From the NCBI GenBank assembly GCA_905250025.1, contig CAJNOJ010000361.1, forward strand, positions 21,133-85,132: a DNA stretch of 64,000 nucleotides, given 5' to 3'. The notes below the pieces were generated by a model. That model ran no database searches. It was not told the origin of the DNA and saw nothing but the letters and a program-made list of their open reading frames with translations. The translations under genes and the position numbers were made by a program. Shown in pieces: positions 34,728 to 45,503 of the stretch. Source of the DNA: Adineta ricciae. Lineage: Eukaryota; Rotifera; Eurotatoria; Adinetida; Adinetidae. Numbering within the stretch: position 1 is the first letter of the stretch; every line of letters begins with the position of its first letter.

Positions 34728-35697
34728 GGACTTTATGGCCTTTTTAAATTCAAAATGAGGCTCGTTTTTTACATATGTATGGATCTAAACATAATACTGA
34801 TCTTTATTCGGCAAATACAACCGATTTCATGCGTTTACTGACCTCTATACTATCACACGATTTCACTCATCTCATTAACACGTAACTAATCATACTTGAA
34901 CTTCTGCCTTTATTGAACTTGTATCATTGTTTACTAACACAAACATATATGAATGCATACGAAGATGCACTGTCAGTCCCTACTAACAGTGATCTAATGA
35001 TTCTATAATTGTATACATGAATATTTCTATCTATCTGAGACGTTGATTTTGACAAAATTTCAAATTCGAAATTAAACTTTTATCGCTTTCTTCGAAACAT
35101 GAGATTCTTGAGAGAGATTTTTCTGAAATCTGTTACATCGAAAACGTCATAGTTCTGCTAAAACTCACTATTATAACTCTAAACGCTTTTTAGTTAATCA
35201 ACACGAAAAAACATTTCATTCACATAATTGAAAATAGCCGATTTAAAAATCAACAACAATAATAAACAATTCTTTCAATTATATGGAACTTATTAAATAA
35301 TGTTCGTTTGATCAATTTGAATGGAACAGAGTAAATGAAAGTGTGAAAACAATTTCACTGTTCGCACCAACATTCTTACCCTCAAATGCCATTGAATTAA
35401 GAAAAACAAATGTTGTGATCGTCAATTTTCAAGAAAGAAAGAATAGCACTCGCTCTAAACCATGTAGAGGACATCAGCTCAAATGTCATTTTAACTTGAA
35501 TAAGATTTTCATCATATAAAGATTATATTTTGCGCAGTTTTTTTTACTTTTTAGGGATAGATTTGTGGAACGCTTTTGGTCATAAATAATATCATTCTAC
35601 TTGACTCCATTCTTTAATAAAAGGTTGGAGAGAATTTCTTTTTTTCTTCATATCAAGAATTCTGATTTTGAACTCAGTTGCACTAACACGGGTCATC
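34728..35697. other. Intergenic upstream of the receptor
   Basis: No gene seen. Aligns with 26311-27100 but includes extra segments near 34950-35000 and 35190-35400. Confidence 0.4.
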
Positions 35698-36696
35698 ATG
35701 TCATCATTAGTGAATCTACTAGACAAAATATCCGAACAAATCAATATTATTCTAGGAATCGCTTTTTTCGTTTTGGGTTTCATTGGTAATATTTGTAATC
35801 TTTTAATCTTTTCACCGGTTTTGAAGACAAAGATATTTCCACCAAGTCCAGCACGTCTTTATATTTTAACAGGTTCAATTGCGAATTTTATTTATGTTTC
35901 GTATTTATTATTAACTCGCATATTAATATCGGCATTTTTCATTCCATTAACAGATACAATAAGTTTCATTTGTAAAACACGTTTTTATATCGGTCAAGTT
36001 TGTATGTTTGTATCATTATATACAACATGTTTAGCAACAATTGATCAATATTTTCTGACAAATCGATCAGTACGAATTCGTCAATTAAGTCGATTATCAT
36101 TAGCAAGACACATTTTATTTCCTTTAATTATTCTTTGGATTGTAATGAATATTCCAGTCTTATTTCTTTATAATTTATATCCAAAACCAACTGGAACATC
36201 AACTGTATGTACAGTTTATTCATCGATTTGGATGTTTTATTATACATATATCCAAAGTTTAGTGTTTCTTTGTATAATTCCAATAGCAACTCTTATTACA
36301 TTTGGATTTTTGATTAAATTTAATCTTGAAACTGTACGACAACTTCATCCATCAATAATTCGTCAAATGACACGAATGATTTTATTTCAATCATTAGCAA
36401 TGTCTGTATCATTATTCATTACTACAGCTCAAATTATTTATCAACAAATAACAAACAATATTTACAAAGATGTTCTACGTAATTCACAAGAAAATTTATT
36501 CTATACAATTGCACGTCTATTCAGTTTTGTTAATTATATTGGATCGTTTTATATTTATTTCTATGCATCAAAATCTTTGAGAAAAAATTTTCGAAATCTA
36601 CTTTTAAATCGACCGATTGAGTCAGTGACAAATACAACAACAACGAACACAATTCTTCAGAAATCATACAATCAAGTACAACCAACACAAAACTAA
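35698..36696 (+). CDS. Seven-transmembrane rhodopsin-like receptor, intact copy
   Basis: A single-exon 332-aa protein with seven hydrophobic segments. Family marks are GNICN in TM1, a Cys before TM3 (ICKTRFYIGQ) and a Cys in the second extracellular loop (TVCTVYSS). The DRY motif is changed to DQYF and the TM7 NPxxY motif reads GSFYIYFY. It belongs to the broad class A / FMRFamide-receptor-like type, but loss of both activation motifs makes ligand assignment unsafe. The ATG at 35698 is chosen over an upstream in-frame TTG because the truncated copy also starts there. Confidence 0.85.
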   Translation: MSSLVNLLDKISEQINIILGIAFFVLGFIGNICNLLIFSPVLKTKIFPPSPARLYILTGSIANFIYVSYLLLTRILISAFFIPLTDTISFICKTRFYIGQVCMFVSLYTTCLATIDQYFLTNRSVRIRQLSRLSLARHILFPLIILWIVMNIPVLFLYNLYPKPTGTSTVCTVYSSIWMFYYTYIQSLVFLCIIPIATLITFGFLIKFNLETVRQLHPSIIRQMTRMILFQSLAMSVSLFITTAQIIYQQITNNIYKDVLRNSQENLFYTIARLFSFVNYIGSFYIYFYASKSLRKNFRNLLLNRPIESVTNTTTTNTILQKSYNQVQPTQN

Positions 36697-37140
36697 ATAT
36701 TCATAAAGAAAAACATTTACTTTTGAAATCTATTCTGTCACGTAATACGGTACATTTCTACACGACATATATGTGTGTCTCTCTTTTGTTCTTAATCTTT
36801 CTCTATGTACAGTATATATGTTCATTACGAAGAACCGTATAAAGTTATATTATGTAATTAAAGTAAACAGAAAAACGTTCACTGTGAATGAGATGTACAA
36901 CATTCGGTAGTTTATAAATAAGTATAATGGATTAAGATAAACTCCATTCATTGGCAGTTTTTCACTAACGACTTAAACCAGCATCGCCTTTACACTTTCC
37001 TTCGTTTAAACGATCATATTTCTTTGATTTCCGAGAATCTTTACTAAAAGTTGAACCATCACTTTTATATCTCGGTTTGCATTCTTTTCAAGTTTGCTCA
37101 TCACCTGCCATATGCTCTGACAGAGTGCAAGAAATACTTT
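36697..37140. other. Intergenic
   Basis: Receptor 3' region; nothing else recognised. Confidence 0.4.
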
Positions 37141-37960
37141 TTAATTTAGATGATGTATATCCTCCAATGCACGTCGATGTCCTGAATCGGATAGATTAAC
37201 TTGAGCTGGATGAATGTCAACACTATGAAAGCCCCAAAGAAAACCTTTTTTCTTGTTGGCATCAATCCATGTTTCTTTGCCATCATCAAGATCAGCTCGT
37301 TTCTTCCAAGTTTGCATACAATCATTGGTTGATTCTGAATAACGAAAATCAGCATGAATTGCACAATTTTCAGCGTCAGAAATGGTCAGATTACGAAATG
37401 AACCATGAGTAGCAACAATTTCGAAACGAGAAGAACAAGCTCAATGTCTTACATCAAGTAGGAATGCAAAGAGTATTGTGCGGGCTTGCAATATGGATAT
37501 AACGAATGTTGTTTCGATAGAAATTAACAGCAGCTACTTGACTCATGTCTTCAGGAGGAATAATCATAATATGTTCTCAATCTTCATTATGCGAATCTTG
37601 ATTTACTTCGCATGACTTTTCGTAACCATAGAACTACCGATACAAAATCCGGGCTTGTCTATCTTCAGTTCGAATTATGTACGTAATATGTCGGAATTAG
37701 TGCCGCACGATCAAAACAAAGCTCTAGTGCAAACTTTTCTGCATACATACGATTACGTATAGTTTTTCCACAGTCACAGGTCGTTGTGTTTATTAACTTT
37801 CTTTTCTTGATCTTTGTTTCGATATATCATCTTTGTTTTCTGGCTCATTGTTCCAATCCAAAGCAGAATTTGCATCTTCTTCTTCCAGCATATAGATCAA
37901 AGAAAACAATTGTTCCATCTATAGTCAGGACAGTTAATTTGTATTCATACTATAAGAATT
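37141..37960 (-). pseudogene. Decayed Vps62/DUF946-like gene
   Basis: Read on the minus strand, pieces in different frames line up in order: KTIRNRMYAEKFALELCFDR, then GYEKSCEVNQDSHNED followed by a stop in place of Trp, then EHIMIIPPEDMSQVAAVNFY, then FEIVATHGSFRNLTISDAEN, then KKGFLWGFHSVDIHPAQ to a TAA at 37141-37143. The DWEH-type motif and the later ATHGS are typical of the Vps62/DUF946 family. At least two stops and two frameshifts separate the pieces. Confidence 0.55.
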
Positions 37961-38879
37961 GGACATAAATACATGTCGATATCTGTTTTTGTCATGCTTT
38001 AGCACTTCATAATAATATTCCAAGCATGTATTTCAATCAATAACACTATATAAAGACATTGATTTTTTCATGTATAACTATGCATGAAAATAAACAACCC
38101 ATTTACTATGATTTATTGACAATATTACGCACTATATGCACCTTTTTAGCTAACTGATGTTTGTACTAATGTGTTCTCACGGGCTCCCTGACAACTTTCA
38201 CGTTACATTAGTGATTTTCATACAAATTTCGTCTACCATCTATTTTTTTCAAGTTTATATTGATCTCAGATTCATTGGTATAATGCACTACCAATAACGT
38301 AACATTTACATTCTAAATCATTTCTCTGACAATTTTTATTATACTTCTTCAAAATATTTCTCTTTTCATCTTCCGTGACTTTCAAAGTGATCATCTGAAG
38401 AACTTTTACTGTGAAAATCGTCAATCTGAAAACTACCATGATAGTCGATGCATAAAAAGCAATAACTTCACAGTTTTTCAGATAAAAGCATGGCTAATGA
38501 TCCGGATCAAAAAAGGATTCGGCAGATATGTCTTAAAGGTGATCTTGATAGTACTATTTCTGTGGATTCTAAGTCGATATTCATATAGGTGTTTTTGTAT
38601 CGATTATAACAAATAAAAGAAGGCGTTTTTAGTTTTTAAGACACAACATCGTACATAAACTATATATATTATATAAATATATTGACTATTCATTTAATAG
38701 CACTTTACAATCATAACGTTATTCTATTTTTTTCTGAACACGTTGCTTAGGACATACCCATCGTTTTTATACATTATAAGCACATTAACATATTTGCCCT
38801 TTAATATAAAAAACCACTGTATAGGACATGATATGTCACGTCTATTGCAAAACTGATGAAAAATCAAGTTTATTTTTAT
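37961..38879. other. Intergenic with a 33-codon ORF
   Basis: A short ORF at 38490-38588 begins MANDPDQKRIRQICLKGDLD and is followed by an AATAAA at 38610. It could be a small gene or last exon, but nothing else supports it. Confidence 0.3.
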
Positions 38880-39630
38880 ATGGGTTCCTCTAGATCCACA
38901 TAATACCATTCAAGGATTAAACGATTTGATCTCTGCTTTTTCAATCAATATTCTTTCATTGCTAAAACCTAATGGTCGTTATTGACTATCAAACCCATGT
39001 GATCCATTTGTCAAACATTTTCTTCGAAACATCAGTGCGCATGTGATTACGTCACTCAAATTTGATCGAACTTCACCGAAATCTGACGCTGATCTCGAAC
39101 TTTTGTCAAACTTTTCGCACGTTACTTCAATAACGTTTTCCGATCCATCCGAAAATCTTTGTACATTCAAAAACTATTCTCGATGGTTTTCGAGATTGAA
39201 ACACCTTTCGCTTTATTTCAGCAAGCCAATCACATTCAGACAAGCCCACTGCGCAGAAATTTGTTCACACGGAGCAATCGATCTCACAAACGATGTAAAT
39301 CAATTGCGAAGTCTCATGGCAGATGTAAAGACTAATATCGAAAAGTTCGTGTTTGATGTAGATTACCAATCTGTTCTATTTGGGAACAAACGACCTGAAT
39401 GTGTGCAAGGAAATTTTCTTACACCATTTTATCATATGTTGAAAATAATGCCTCGAATTTGATGTAATCAGTTCAATATCGAAGAATTTTTACGTGATGA
39501 TCTATGGCGACGGGCACACAAGCAGAAGCCTGTTTTGAGAAGAATAATTATACAAATTAAAAGAGATTCGTTTTCACATGAACGAGCCTTAATCAATAAA
39601 GGTGTGGAACTTCAAACGATATTACGTTAA
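38880..39630 (+). pseudogene. F-box/LRR-like gene with in-frame stops
   Basis: One frame reads through 38880-39630 with two stops: after LLKPNGRY (a TGA near 38982) and after MLKIMPRI (at 39460). Conserved-looking parts are DPHNTIQGLNDLISAFSI, SRWFSRLKHLSLYF and the C-terminal VLRRIIIQIKRDSF. The layout resembles the C-terminal part of F-box-type leucine-rich proteins that are numerous in bdelloids (inference). The start and the F-box itself are missing. Confidence 0.5.
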
Positions 39631-39972
39631 AAAACACGCAACAAGTGAGTTTGGAATAAAATTCTTTTAAATATTCTGTTTCTTTTTCATGAAATAACCT
39701 GGAGACTATTGAAATAAGTATAGAAGAAAAAGTTATCTTTATGCCAGAAATCAATTGATTTGGATTTTGCCCTTCAATACGTTTCTATCAGACAGACCTC
39801 ATAAAATATATTTTCGATGAAAACAGCCTTCTTTCGCCGATACCCATTCCTTTAAAGCTACCTTGTGATTAAATCCCTATAAGAATGGCAAGTAGAGACC
39901 GCACTTGCTTTATGAGATTACGGAATATTCAAATCGTTTTTTTGATAGAAAAAGACTTGAAGGTATTTTGCA

Positions 39973-40636
39973 ATGCTTCTTGCAATCCTACTCAAATGTT
40001 GCATCATCTTTCTGATAATAAATCCAAGCTTAACTGACAATCCTGATCGATTTGAATTCGAAGATTGTGGCTCATCAGGAGTTATTATCCATGAAATTGA
40101 TATGACACCAAGACCATTTATTTATCCTGGTGTTATCAGCGCAAAACTAAAAGCTACCGTGAAGCACTCTATATGTAAGTATTTTCGGTCGTAAAAATAG
40201 GCAAAGTTTTATTTTATCTTTCTTTTGAGCGTCTTTCGATGTGAATATGAATATCGTGCGTACTATCAACGGAATCCAGTTACCAATTAAGTGCTTTATT
40301 TTCGATGGCGCTAATGTTGGATCTTGCAGATATTCTAGTGACAAAGTATGTGATCATATGAATTTTTGGACTCTAAATGTGACACAATCATTCGTGCATC
40401 TGGTACCTATGATGAAAATATTTAGTCTCATTGTCAAATGCCCAGAAAATACCATATCAGAGCAATACGTTGATATTAATAACTATCAATTCGAAATACC
40501 TGATATTTCAAAATATTTCTCCTTTCTGGCTTCTGGGATATTCAACACTACCATAATAGTAAATAGTCCTAATGATCCATTTGGGCAACCTTTCTTTTGC
40601 GGAAAATTCAAATACGTTTTGAAACCTCGACAATAG
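39973..40636 (+). CDS. Secreted ML-domain protein (GM2-activator/MD-2-like)
   Basis: Exons 39973-40174 and 40230-40636 give 202 aa. A signal peptide (LLAILLKCCIIFLIINPSLT) is followed by FEFEDCG, the usual ML start. GANVGSCRYSSDKVCDH and FLASGIFNTTIIVN...FFCGKFKYVLK match the middle and end of GM2-activator-type ML domains, including the cysteine pattern. ML proteins bind lipids in a beta-sandwich pocket. The protein is slightly longer than typical and its lipid is unknown. It looks intact. Confidence 0.8.
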
Positions 40637-41294
40637 TGTAAAAGAATTTGGAATTGTAACGGATAATGAAATAAAAATTTCAGTTTAACTGAACTATGAG
40701 AAACTTCACAGAACACTATTGTTCATCGATTGAACATCAGATAAAGTCGAGTATCAATTGATGGTCGCTATAGCTCGGAGTGAGTTAACAAACAATGTGT
40801 AAATTAAATGGTTTTATCTTTCGATAGTAATCGATGAAACCGTGTAAATCAACAGGTCAAAATGTACACTTTGGCTGTATGGCAAAACATGTTGTCTAGC
40901 GTCGATGATGTTTACTAGAAACTGGTGAAGAACCAGAGATCGACAAACAAAGAAGTTTTCAATCGGAAAAGTTCCTTTTATCAGTACGAATTCGTTCGCA
41001 CGATTTTATATGGATTGAAAACACTAATTATGAAATAATTCGAGCTCATTCTATAGCTACGTCATGTTAAACGCTATTGAGAGCTGCAAAAATAATTCTT
41101 TATAAGTAACGTTCCTTTTTCATAAACATTGCCATGAAAACAGAAAGGAAAATATAGTCAGGTGAGAATGACTCATCGATGATACATTAACATATCAGTT
41201 CACGTGCAGAAAGAAAAAACCCAGTGTGCTCTTATAAAAATGCTTCCACAGAGAAAGAAAAGCGTTCTTGATTTAATTTGTTACGAACAAATCT
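40637..41294. other. Intergenic
   Basis: Nothing recognised. Confidence 0.45.
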
Positions 41295-42902
41295 ATGACA
41301 ACAGCATCGAATTTAGCTGCAAGCAACAATTCAAAGTTAGAGACTTATGTCAAATGTGGTATCTGCTTGGATTTTTATGATGATCCTCGTTTGCTTCCAT
41401 GTTCGCACACGTTCTGTTACAAATGTATCGAGAAACTATGTGGAGACGGCATGGGACAATGTCCAATGAGAGATAATTCACTTATATTTAAACATACAAT
41501 CCACCAATTGCCGATAAATCGTGTAGCAAAGGATCTGGTCGAATCTATTCAAAAATCTTTCACATCACAATCGAAATGCGAGCAATGCAAACAAAGTTCC
41601 TCTGAATTTCACTGTGAAACTTGTTCCAAGCACTATTGTACAATATGTTTGAGACGCGAGCATGATTTAAATGAATTCAAATCTCATGCCATTGATTTCA
41701 TCGTGAATGCAAACCCCAATCATTGCTGCGCAGAACATACCGAAGAAAAACTCAAATATTGGTGTCAAATTTGCGAAAAAGTGGTTTGCAGTGACTGTTT
41801 ACTATTTCAACATCAACATCACTCATTCGTCCAGCTAATTCAGTTAAAAGACAAAATTCAAACGAATCTTCAATCATCTATTCAACAGTTAACTTCTATG
41901 AAAAATAGGATCGAGCAACTGAGTACGAATGCATCAAAAGATCTACAGAGACACTATCAAACACATGTGGAAGCAAAAAGTTACATTGAACGAACATTTG
42001 ATGATTTACAAGCACAACTAGAACAACGAAAAAGTCAATTAATTAATCAACTTACTTTGAAAGATACTGAGCAGCAACAACTGATCAAAGAGAACAAAGA
42101 TCATCTTGGACAATTTCTCAAAACTCTGTACATGAGAGAATTATTCATCAAACAATTGCTCAAATGTGAAGACATTAATCATTTAGTTGAGATGAATACT
42201 GATAGTATTAACTATAGTCAACTAATTGAAGGACAATACGAAGAATTCCTTCAAGGACACACTTTCGATCTTCAGGATTTTCTCGTTGGAAACGCTTTAA
42301 ATGACTTACAAACGCAAATTAAAAGTTTTGGAGAGATTACAACGAACACATTTGTAAATGATGGGAATCGTATTCGTCAATTGACAAATCTATCTCAACT
42401 ATCAGGCCTAGAAAAGCCACTACAACTTAATGGAACGTATGCGTATGGATATCGATTTGATCTGAAAGCTGCATTTAAGCTCAACACATTGCGGATCAAA
42501 GCAAAACTGCATAACTGTAAATTAACAATCTTCATCATTGATCATCACGATATTCTTCGTGAACAGAAAGATTTCAGTCCACCTCCTTATTATAGTGGTT
42601 CGATCCGAATGAATTGGATTAACATTCCAATGCATTGCCAAATTGAACATAATTATGGTTTATTTTTATGGGTGAGATCAAATGGAAATCAGATTCCTTT
42701 CATCGCTTACAAAGATTCTAATCATAATTTGCGTCGAATTAATGAACAAATATCTGTAAGAAGTAAACGTGCTCAAATTGCGGATCCAGTAGAAAGTCTG
42801 AAACTAAGTTCGAAGATGAATGTTCTTTATGACGGTCTGTGCAGTACCGAGAATGATAAAGAAGTCTCAATACCAGCATTAGAAATTATTTTAGATATAT
42901 AA
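41295..42902 (+). CDS. TRIM-type RING/B-box/coiled-coil protein
   Basis: Single exon, 535 aa. The RING (residues 21-60) has C21, C24, C36, H38, C41, C44 and C56, but the last ligand of the CPxC pair is replaced (CPMRD). Two B-box-like zinc fingers follow (CEQCKQSSSEFHCETC; CCAEHTEEKLKYWCQICEKVVC), then about 130 residues of coiled coil rich in Gln and Lys. The C-terminal 180 residues contain no SPRY or NHL domain that I recognise. TRIM proteins are usually ubiquitin ligases; the altered last RING ligand may weaken this. Confidence 0.85.
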   Translation: MTTASNLAASNNSKLETYVKCGICLDFYDDPRLLPCSHTFCYKCIEKLCGDGMGQCPMRDNSLIFKHTIHQLPINRVAKDLVESIQKSFTSQSKCEQCKQSSSEFHCETCSKHYCTICLRREHDLNEFKSHAIDFIVNANPNHCCAEHTEEKLKYWCQICEKVVCSDCLLFQHQHHSFVQLIQLKDKIQTNLQSSIQQLTSMKNRIEQLSTNASKDLQRHYQTHVEAKSYIERTFDDLQAQLEQRKSQLINQLTLKDTEQQQLIKENKDHLGQFLKTLYMRELFIKQLLKCEDINHLVEMNTDSINYSQLIEGQYEEFLQGHTFDLQDFLVGNALNDLQTQIKSFGEITTNTFVNDGNRIRQLTNLSQLSGLEKPLQLNGTYAYGYRFDLKAAFKLNTLRIKAKLHNCKLTIFIIDHHDILREQKDFSPPPYYSGSIRMNWINIPMHCQIEHNYGLFLWVRSNGNQIPFIAYKDSNHNLRRINEQISVRSKRAQIADPVESLKLSSKMNVLYDGLCSTENDKEVSIPALEIILDI

Positions 42903-43079
42903 ATCATTGTGAACACGAATCTTTCAGTCTTTGTATTTTACTTCTATTTAATAAGGAAATTCTTCGTATGATTACATCGAGACCAGTGCGGTAAACTAAT
43001 TGCGCAGATACTATCTGTTGCTAGTTGCGGTGAATAATTCGATGACGATGGAGCTAGAAAACAAAAAATAACGATTCCG

Positions 43080-43435
43080 ATTAAAAGAAGAAGAAAGTAG
43101 TATTACTACTGAACCCGGTATGAGTTTCTGTGTCAGTAAAATCATCTAGGTCTTCTTTGATAATATCTTCCAAATATGCTAAAAGTCTTTCACGAAAATT
43201 TGAATCCTGAACCTTTTTCTTCAGATCAGTTGGTTTTGATGTTGATCTCAAGTCAGATTAACCAATGTAAATGAAGCGAACCGTGGCCTTGACTCCCAAC
43301 AGTGCCAATAATAATTGTATTCAAGATATTGAAAATTAACGTATGAAAAATTTGGCTGTTACAACAGAATAAGAAACTATGATATCAGCACGTCTGTATG
43401 CATCCACAAGCTGTTCTGCATTAAATATTTTCTAG
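43080..43435 (-). pseudogene. Minus-strand gene relic
   Basis: One frame carries FNAEQLVDAYRRADIIVSYS, LLLALLGVKATVRFIYIG and NFRERLLAYLEDIIKEDLDD with several stops between them. It looks like old coding sequence but matches no family I recognise. Short introns might remove some stops. Confidence 0.3.
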
Positions 43436-43498
43436 ATCAAGCTTGTTGCTGGCAAAATATAATGCGAAAGGATTACCCGTGTCGCCTCTTTTTCTAGG

Positions 43499-43640
43499 AC
43501 TGCGTCGCATTTGCGCGCAGTGGCCTTTTTGCGGCACAATTGCGCGTAACTGCGCCGCAGTGGTCGCAGTCAGAGCCACGTCAAGAATACTGCGCTTACT
43601 GCGTCGCAGTTGTGCGCATTTGCGACGCAGTTACCGCATT
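43499..43640. repeat. GC-rich cluster of short palindromes
   Basis: About 140 bp much richer in G+C than its surroundings, built from variants of ACTGCGnCGCAGT (for example aactgcgccgcagtgg at 43549 and tactgcgtcgcagttg at 43597) with half-sites between them. It lies 60 bp from the N at 43701. It may be the end of a transposable element or a protein-binding array. Confidence 0.6.
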
Positions 43641-43700
43641 TGTCTAACTCATCTATTGGACGGTTTTGAATAATAACCGTTAGTGCTAGTAATCGAGTAT

Positions 43701-43701
43701 N
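43701..43701. other. Single-N scaffold join
   Basis: One N between the palindrome cluster and the interior of a membrane-protein gene. Confidence 0.9.
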
Positions 43702-44209
43702 TCAGTGAACAACAACAATACATCGATACAATACGACTGATATTCAATTGTTCGGCGAATGAAAGAGTCGAATGGGAATTAGTGAAAAGTATACAATCGG
43801 TGTCATATTCACCATGTCCACAACAAATCCGATTAAAACAAGAAAATAATCACGACCAAATCTATGTTATTATTCTCGTAAGTTTTCTTTTCGAAAATGA
43901 AATCAGCGTCATATACGTTTCTTTGCTTTCAGACGAGTTGTATCGCATTTTTCTCTGTTATCATCATTGGTATAATCGGTTTGATTTTATTTCATAATTT
44001 CTATGTAAAAAATAACCAACGATCGATCTCTGTGAGTTCAATTTCGCTAATCGAACGGTTCTAATTGGAAATTTGTTAAAATCTTTGTTTAAATAAAGAA
44101 TTGTCATCGAAATGAATCTCTTCATAAATGTTATTCGGTTTCTTTGTAGAGAGATTCTTTATGGGGTGATGGTAAGCGGGAGATTTGGTACGGCCGGACT
44201 CGTCCATGA
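43702..44209 (+). CDS. Type I membrane protein, 3' exons only
   Basis: Exons 43702-43877, 43933-44031 and 44150-44209 close in phase and end in a TGA at 44207-44209. The first encodes the end of an ectodomain (SVSYSPCPQQIRLKQENN), exon 2 a transmembrane segment (FFSVIIIGIIGLILF) and exon 3 a short tail ending EIWYGRTRP. The 5' part is lost at the N. Tail to tail with the gene at 44250. Confidence 0.6.
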
Positions 44210-44249
44210 TAGGTGCTTCTATAAAAGATAAACTTTAGTCGAAAACTTT

Positions 44250-45127
44250 TCAATCACGAGAAAAATTTCTGAAAAAGTCTTCGTACCGATTGGTTGAATC
44301 AATATGTTGTGATATTGAGGAAAGTGTCCCATCGGTTTGTGAGCTTCTCTTGCTATGTAAATGCCAATAAACTGAAATAGAGAGAATAATTGTGATCGAT
44401 AGTATTCCCAAAGGTATTAAAATCTAAATAAAATGACAAAATTGCGGAGGTTTTACGGGGAAAAATGTGTCATTACAAGAAGAATGAAATAAATGGATTC
44501 GGAAGTTTTCTGTGTTGTTGAAGTTGACGACGAGAGAAGATTTGATGTTATTGTTGTTACCAATTTCGGACGTTGTGGAGCGAATACAGATGGAGAAGTA
44601 ATAAGTACAGAACATGGTTTTCCGTCATATTGAATAAAAGAGTTACAATACAATTGGATTTTGATGATAAACCATTGAGGATCATCGGGGTCGTAATGAA
44701 TAAATCGTTGAAGAAAAAGTTCGTTTGGAAGGTTTCGCACATAGATTTGGTAGGAATCGATATGATTTCCTAATCGATTGAGATGATTTTCCTCGGTCGG
44801 TCGATCATCGACATGAATTTGATTTAGATAGATTCTCAGTAAACGTGTTTGTTGAGATTTTTTCGGGAATAGAACCGATAATTCCCATCGAGTTTGATCG
44901 AGAAATGCTTGATAAGTTTGAAACGACGAAAATGCAAGAGAAACGAAATTCGCTTTACACGTATTCGGCTTGACAGTTAATGACAATGGATCAAGATATT
45001 TGTGACACTCGTTACTTAAACATAAATCACTTGTTGAATCTGCATTTTTTATTATATAATTACACAAATGACCGAAACAATTTGTGAAATTGAATGTGAA
45101 GAATATGAAAAGAATAAACCATTTCAT
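44250..45127 (-). CDS. Type I membrane protein, unknown
   Basis: Exons 45127-44477 and 44423-44250 give 274 aa. A signal peptide (MKWFILFIFFTFNFTNCFG) is followed by a Cys-containing ectodomain of about 190 residues, a Ser/Thr stretch (SSSTSTTQKTSES), one transmembrane segment created across the exon junction (IYFILL + ILIPLGILSITIIL) and a short Ser-rich cytoplasmic tail. The donor at CTT|GTAATG was chosen because it restores this segment in frame. No known domain. It resembles the neighbouring fragment at 43702 in plan, and the two may be related. Confidence 0.65.
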
Positions 45128-45503
45128 TGTAAAAAATGCGAAAATAACTTTCGATTCGTTTTCTGCCCACAAATAACAATTCGTTTAACATTCCGAACGC
45201 ATTCTTTTCGATCTCCGCCATTCAATTCGTCATTTTGTTGTCTCAAATCGAACTAGAAATGAACAAGTTCAAAGACAAAAGATAAACTTTGCTTTGTGTA
45301 CACGAATATGTGAATAGGAAACGATTGATCGATTACGATAGGGTTGATTTCTAATGAATGTATATCTATTGGTTCGATGTGTATACATGAAAGTATGCAG
45401 ATAAGGAGAGAGAGCGATAGAAGAGAAGAAAGAATAACATGACGTCAGATGAGTGGATATTCTTTTCAAACATTCGCTTCGTTTATTTCGCTTTTCTCAC
45501 TCA

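Noticed and set aside
45068-45256. A 62-codon plus ORF with CKKCENNF
   Set aside because: It is antisense to the signal-peptide end of the membrane-protein gene at 44250-45127.
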